Shown here: in pieces, positions 7,627 through 10,209 of the stretch
Numbering within the stretch: the first letter of the stretch is position 1
Layout: each line of letters starts with the position of its first letter
NCBI GenBank assembly: GCA_018821745.1
Contig: JAHJLU010000044.1
Location: forward strand, 1 to 10,209
Direction: 5' to 3'
Source: Myxococcota bacterium
GTDB lineage: Bacteria > Myxococcota_A > Polyangia > HGW-17
Length of the DNA: 10,209 nucleotides
The notes under the pieces: model-generated
Told to the model about the DNA's origin: nothing
What the model saw: only the letters and a program-made list of their open reading frames with translations
Databases searched by the model: none
Made by a program: the position numbers and the translations under genes

Positions 7627-8274
7627 TTAATAATAGGGCGTGGCGGTGGTCCAGGTGAGATCCACGGACCAGTCCGGGTTTTCAATGAGACCAGGGGAAT
7701 TGGTATCCATAAATTTGTTAAAATTGATGATAGGCTCATCGGGATCGAAAGAAACTTCTGTTGGGTGGGTCGCCTTGAGCTCAAACCCTTCACCGCTGGA
7801 GAATTTTTCGTCTCCAATGCAGCGGGAGGCATTGAGCACCTGCTCATCGATCTTGCCGTCGATGACAGCGATCTTCTGGAACCCCAATGATACTCGCTCT
7901 TTCAGGGAACTCGCGTCGGCACTCTTCATCTCTTTTTGTGCCGCCTTGCCTTCGCCGATCCAGAAATCGACGCTCTTGGCCTTGGGTTCGAGACAGTTGG
8001 TCCGCATGATATTCTTTTTCGTGCGGGCCTCTTTGAGCATTTCCTGCACGTTCTTGCGCTTGCCATCCCATGTGTTGGCAATGGCGACGGCCTTTTGCTG
8101 GATCTCCCCGACGGAGAGCTTCGTGAGATCGATCTCTTTGCTCTCAGCATTTTCGGGGTTGGCAAAGAAATAGGAGAAGCGATCCGTCGCTGAAGATCCG
8201 GAAAACAGACCTATCCCCAGCGCAAGAAAAAGGGAAAACCCTTTGACACCGAAGATATTCAGAAAACTCACCAT
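7627..8274 (-). CDS. Unrecognised exported protein, first gene of polysaccharide operon
   Basis: I do not recognise this 215-residue protein. It has an N-terminal signal peptide (FSLFLALGIGLFSGSSA, 13-29). A charged, helical middle follows (about 45-150, rich in Lys/Glu), with cysteines at 94 and 152 that could pair in the periplasm. The tail (165-215) is acidic and proline-rich, with three Trp/Tyr-containing turns, ending in TPYY. There is no lipobox or further membrane segment. The start is well supported: GGAGG (8280-8284) lies five bases upstream. It ends in two adjacent stops, TAA TAG, 56 bases before the barrel gene, so it is probably the leading gene of the export operon. A periplasmic or surface accessory protein is the most I can infer. 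Confidence 0.75.
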   Translation of the reverse strand: MVSFLNIFGVKGFSLFLALGIGLFSGSSATDRFSYFFANPENAESKEIDLTKLSVGEIQQKAVAIANTWDGKRKNVQEMLKEARTKKNIMRTNCLEPKAKSVDFWIGEGKAAQKEMKSADASSLKERVSLGFQKIAVIDGKIDEQVLNASRCIGDEKFSSGEGFELKATHPTEVSFDPDEPIINFNKFMDTNSPGLIENPDWSVDLTWTTATPYY

Positions 8275-8279
8275 TTGTT

Positions 8280-8284
8280 CCTCC
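8280..8284 (-). promoter_or_regulatory. Strong ribosome binding site
   Basis: GGAGG on the minus strand, five bases before ATG 8274. It is the clearest Shine-Dalgarno sequence in the window. It shows that this genome uses canonical ribosome sites, unlike most Bacteroidetes. Confidence 0.75.
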
Positions 8285-8294
8285 GTAATAGGTG

Positions 8295-8304
8295 TATTGC
8301 AATA
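8295..8304. promoter_or_regulatory. Palindrome TATTGCAATA over the -10 region
   Basis: A perfect ten-base palindrome overlaps the -10 box (8301-8306) and the probable transcription start of the polysaccharide operon. A protein bound here would block RNA polymerase, so it is a candidate operator. Its short length makes chance occurrence possible. Confidence 0.3.
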
Positions 8305-8329
8305 TGTCCCAGGACTGTCTTTCTGTCAA
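8301..8329 (-). promoter_or_regulatory. Sigma-70 type promoter of the polysaccharide export operon
   Basis: On the minus strand a perfect -35 box TTGACA (8324-8329) is followed after exactly 17 bases by CATATT (8301-8306), four of six matches to the -10 consensus. Transcription would begin near 8294, giving a leader of about 20 bases that contains GGAGG. It is the best promoter in the window and serves the 215-residue gene and probably the three genes after it. Confidence 0.65.
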
Positions 8330-8339
8330 GTCAAGAATT

Positions 8340-8359
8340 AACACTGTAATAACAGCGTT
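8340..8359 (-). terminator. Weak hairpin downstream of hisS
   Basis: On the minus strand, AACGCTGT-TATT-ACAGTGTT can form an eight-base-pair stem with one G-U pair and a four-base loop, followed by AATTCTT. It lies about 95 bases after the hisS stop and immediately before the -35 box of the next operon, where a terminator would be expected. The stem is poor in GC and the T-run is broken, so any termination would be partial. Confidence 0.3.
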
Positions 8360-8390
8360 TTCAAAGCCAAGCCAGGACAAGCCGGAGAGT

Positions 8391-8450
8391 TGTCAGCCCC
8401 TCGCAACCACCCTATAGACAGCACGGGCCCCACAATAGTTGTTGCTGACA
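8391..8450. repeat. Long imperfect dyad in the hisS 3' region
   Basis: The arms TGTCAGC (8391-8397) and GCTGACA (8444-8450) are perfect seven-base inverted copies separated by 46 bases. Inside, GCAAC (8403-8407) can pair with GTTGC (8441-8445) in a competing register, and GGGCCC is self-complementary. The dyad begins two bases after the hisS stop and could be a transcript-end structure. There is no T-run, so it is recorded only as structure. Confidence 0.3.
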
Positions 8451-8452
8451 GA

Positions 8453-9805
8453 TCATTTTTTGAAAAAAGAGTGGAGCCCCTGGAGTGAATCCTGATGCAA
8501 AGCGCCATTGGACATATCCTTGACAGTCAGTCTGCCTGACTCAACCTCTTCCCCACCGATAAGGATAACAAACCTCACCTTGCTGCGATCCGCCCATTTA
8601 AAAACCTTGGAGGGGCTCGTTACACCGGGGAAAATGTCCACACGAACCCCGTTTTTCCTCAGTGACGCGGCGCAACTCAGGGCGAACGCCGCGTGTTCCT
8701 CTTCCAGCGCCGCGATGCAGACCGGAGATTCCGATCCTTGACTGTCAAACATCCCCCGCTCCTCCATGAGAACCAGGAGCCGCTCGAGTCCAAAGGAAAA
8801 TCCCACGGCGGGGATCTCTCCACCGCAGAAGGAGCCAATAAGGCCGTCGTATCTGCCACCACCACCAAGACTTGCGCTCTCGTTTTCGAGTCGGAGCTCG
8901 TAGATGGGACCGGTGTAGTAATCGAGTCCCCTCGCCAGCAAGGGATGGAAGAAGAGACGGGTGTTGCCCAGCTCACTGCTCCAGCGGTGCAGCTTCTCCA
9001 GCTCTTCAAGCGCAGTAACCCCCTGGGCGGAGAGGGAGACCGTGGCATAATATTTTTTCAGATCTTCAAAGGTTCCTTTTTCCTCAACCAGGTTGAACAG
9101 CGGCGCCAGCTTCTCTCCCAGATCCGTCGCACCCAGCTTGGCCTCCAGCTCGGCCATGACTGCGTCACGACCGATTTTGTCGAGCTTGTCCAGGATCACC
9201 AGGGCCTCGGTTTCCTTCTCTTTGGGGACACCAAAGGCTTCCATGGTGGCGCTCAGGAGCCCTCGATGGTTTATGTGCAGGGAGAAATCCTCAAAACCCA
9301 GAAGCTCCATGATCTCGCAGACGGCCATGAATATATCCATCTCGGCGAGCACCTCGCGGGATCCGATGATATCCACGTCGCACTGAAAAAATTCGCGGAA
9401 CCTGCCCCTGGCGGGGCGATCAGCACGCCACACGGGCTGAATCTGGTACCGCTTGAACATGGTCCCCAGCTTCTCCCGGTGGAGCGCGTAGACCCTTGCC
9501 AGCGGCACGGTGAGATCATACCGGAGCCCAAGCTCCGCCAGATCTCCTGTCTTCACGGGCTGCTGCTCCAGCGCTTTCTCCAGCTTGGCCCCCCGGTGGA
9601 GCACTTTGAACACGAGGCGATCTCCCTCCTCTCCATATTTCCCCAGCAGCACATCGAGTCGCTCCATGGTGGGAGTCTCCAGGGGGAGAAATCCATGTTC
9701 CTCATAAATTTTGGAGATAACAGCAATAACGGATCTGCGCCTGAGGATCTCCTCGGGAAGAAAATCGCGCATCCCCGAAGGGGGTTTAACGGAGAAAGAG
9801 GCCAT
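8453..9805 (-). CDS. hisS: Histidine--tRNA ligase (HisRS)
   Basis: A cytoplasmic class II aminoacyl-tRNA synthetase that charges tRNA-His, 450 residues from the chosen start. Visible landmarks are PPSGMRDFLPEE (8-19), LRYDLTVPLAR (94-104), motif 2 FKRYQIQPVWRADRPARGRF (117-136), the histidine-binding ARGLDYYTG (291-299), LGGGGRYDGL (313-322), motif 3 GFSFGLERL (335-343), and a C-terminal anticodon-binding domain with FVILIGGEEVESG (412-424). The frame is open up to 9901, but ATG 9805 is preferred: AGGAGT (9811-9816) lies five bases upstream, and HisRS normally begins just before the PxGxRD segment. The RYDLTVP/ADRPARGRFREF form is the subtype I associate with Bacteroidetes, some deltaproteobacteria and eukaryotes, rather than the E. 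coli form. No catalytic residue appears to be missing. Confidence 0.96.
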   Translation of the reverse strand: MASFSVKPPSGMRDFLPEEILRRRSVIAVISKIYEEHGFLPLETPTMERLDVLLGKYGEEGDRLVFKVLHRGAKLEKALEQQPVKTGDLAELGLRYDLTVPLARVYALHREKLGTMFKRYQIQPVWRADRPARGRFREFFQCDVDIIGSREVLAEMDIFMAVCEIMELLGFEDFSLHINHRGLLSATMEAFGVPKEKETEALVILDKLDKIGRDAVMAELEAKLGATDLGEKLAPLFNLVEEKGTFEDLKKYYATVSLSAQGVTALEELEKLHRWSSELGNTRLFFHPLLARGLDYYTGPIYELRLENESASLGGGGRYDGLIGSFCGGEIPAVGFSFGLERLLVLMEERGMFDSQGSESPVCIAALEEEHAAFALSCAASLRKNGVRVDIFPGVTSPSKVFKWADRSKVRFVILIGGEEVESGRLTVKDMSNGALHQDSLQGLHSFFKK

Positions 9806-9826
9806 GTCACACTCCTGACGGGACAG

Positions 9827-9847
9827 TTCCGCCCATGGCGGGCGGAA
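9827..9847 (-). promoter_or_regulatory. Stable hairpin in the hisS leader
   Basis: TTCCGCC and GGCGGAA are perfect seven-base arms with a seven-base loop, ending 11 bases before the hisS ribosome site on the minus strand. A competing register pairs CCGCC with GGCGG around ATG. There is no T-run after it and no T-box sequence, so a role in expression is only possible. Confidence 0.35.
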
Positions 9848-9906
9848 GAGGTACCGGGGCTCACTTTTGCCCTCTTTTGGAGTTGAAGTCAACCGTACCA
9901 CAACTA

Positions 9907-9940
9907 TTGACTTGCCAAGGCGCCCCTCAGAAAATAGAAT
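9907..9940 (+). promoter_or_regulatory. Candidate promoter for the secreted beta-propeller gene
   Basis: TTGACT (9907-9912) matches five of six positions of the -35 consensus. At 17 bases' spacing lies GAAAAT (9930-9935), four of six. TAGAAT (9935-9940) is a better -10 but sits 22 bases away, which is too far. The ATG follows at 9947 with no evident ribosome site, so the leader would be very short. Low certainty. Confidence 0.3.
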
Positions 9941-9946
9941 AACCCC

Positions 9947-10209
9947 ATGCGAAAAGCGCTGCCCTTACTCCTTATTATGGTGATTTTCCCGGGCACAATA
10001 CGGGCGATCAAGCAATACACCACCGGGACGACCCACGTGGTCTCCTTTTTCTCCCACGTTCCCACGCTCCGCTTTGGGTACAGCCGGACAGGGCGCATCA
10101 AGTTCGAGGGGCCCACCAGGTATCGTGAGAAATGGACCTTTGCCACGGGGAAGGCGATCTTCTCCTCCCCTGTCATCGATGGCCGGGGGCGGATAATTTT
10201 CGGTTCCCG
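9947..10209 (+). CDS. Secreted PQQ-type beta-propeller repeat protein, N-terminal part only
   Basis: Only the first 87 residues are inside the window. A signal peptide (MRKALPLLLIMVIFPGTIRA, cleavage likely after residue 20) is followed by YREKWTFATGKAIFSSPVID and GRIIFGS. This W-x-F ... G-x-x-x-SSPV-I-D-G-x-x-x-FGS pattern is the blade signature of PQQ-like beta-propellers, found in BamB-like and quinoprotein-like exported proteins. One blade does not reveal which type it is. It is divergent from hisS, 141 bases away. No ribosome site is seen before ATG 9947. Confidence 0.75.
   Translation, partial: MRKALPLLLIMVIFPGTIRAIKQYTTGTTHVVSFFSHVPTLRFGYSRTGRIKFEGPTRYREKWTFATGKAIFSSPVIDGRGRIIFGS

Noticed and set aside
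8391..8450. Possible small RNA or T-box-like element after hisS
   Set aside because: The dyad lacks a T-box core, has no own promoter and no T-run. Only the inverted repeat itself can be supported.
8693..9886. Plus-strand open frame of 397 codons
   Set aside because: It is entirely opposite hisS, whose motifs are unmistakable.
9806..9901. N-terminal extension of HisRS by 32 residues
   Set aside because: The upstream start has no ribosome site, the extension spans a leader hairpin, and ATG 9805 has AGGAGT at good spacing and the usual HisRS N-terminus.
9904..10176. Minus-strand open frame of 90 codons at the right edge
   Set aside because: The opposite strand encodes a signal peptide and a beta-propeller blade, so this frame is a shadow.

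Overview
The window is a stretch of chromosome from a Gram-negative bacterium of fairly high GC (by eye in the mid-to-upper 50s percent). Two outer-membrane beta-barrel candidates ending in phenylalanine, an OPX-type polysaccharide export lipoprotein and several signal peptides support a double membrane. Clear Shine-Dalgarno sequences and one near-consensus sigma-70 promoter argue against Bacteroidetes. The MurF-Alr fusion and the form of HisRS, however, resemble Bacteroidetes proteins most. I cannot name the phylum with confidence; a deltaproteobacterium-like or other deep Gram-negative lineage is plausible.

Layout. Bases 1-1862 (minus) hold a MurF ligase fused in frame to an alanine racemase, cut off by the left edge. 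Divergent from it, 1930-2832 (plus) encodes an unrecognised exported protein that looks like a small outer-membrane barrel. It is followed by a 92-residue PQ-loop-like membrane protein (2869-3147). Converging on these is a minus-strand operon, transcribed from 8274 down to 3196. It encodes an unrecognised exported 215-residue protein, a 456-residue beta-barrel, a short OPX (Wza-like) lipoprotein and a large O-antigen ligase/polymerase-like membrane protein with a soluble C-terminal extension. Upstream lies hisS (9805-8453, minus). Divergent from hisS, the right edge carries the start of a secreted PQQ-type beta-propeller protein.

How the genes fit together. The four-gene operon looks like the terminal part of a surface polysaccharide pathway: a Wzy_C-type membrane enzyme, a periplasmic OPX lipoprotein without the C-terminal part that spans the outer membrane in E. 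coli Wza, and a separate barrel that could supply the missing pore. The 215-residue exported protein is encoded first, behind the strongest promoter in the window, and has no function I recognise. No glycosyltransferase, Wzc-type kinase or flippase is visible here, so the rest of the pathway must be encoded elsewhere. The MurF-Alr fusion makes D-alanine and supports use of D-Ala-D-Ala in peptidoglycan synthesis. HisRS is housekeeping. No tRNA, rRNA, CRISPR array, insertion sequence or obvious mobile element is visible, and no gene-free stretch exceeds about 180 bases.
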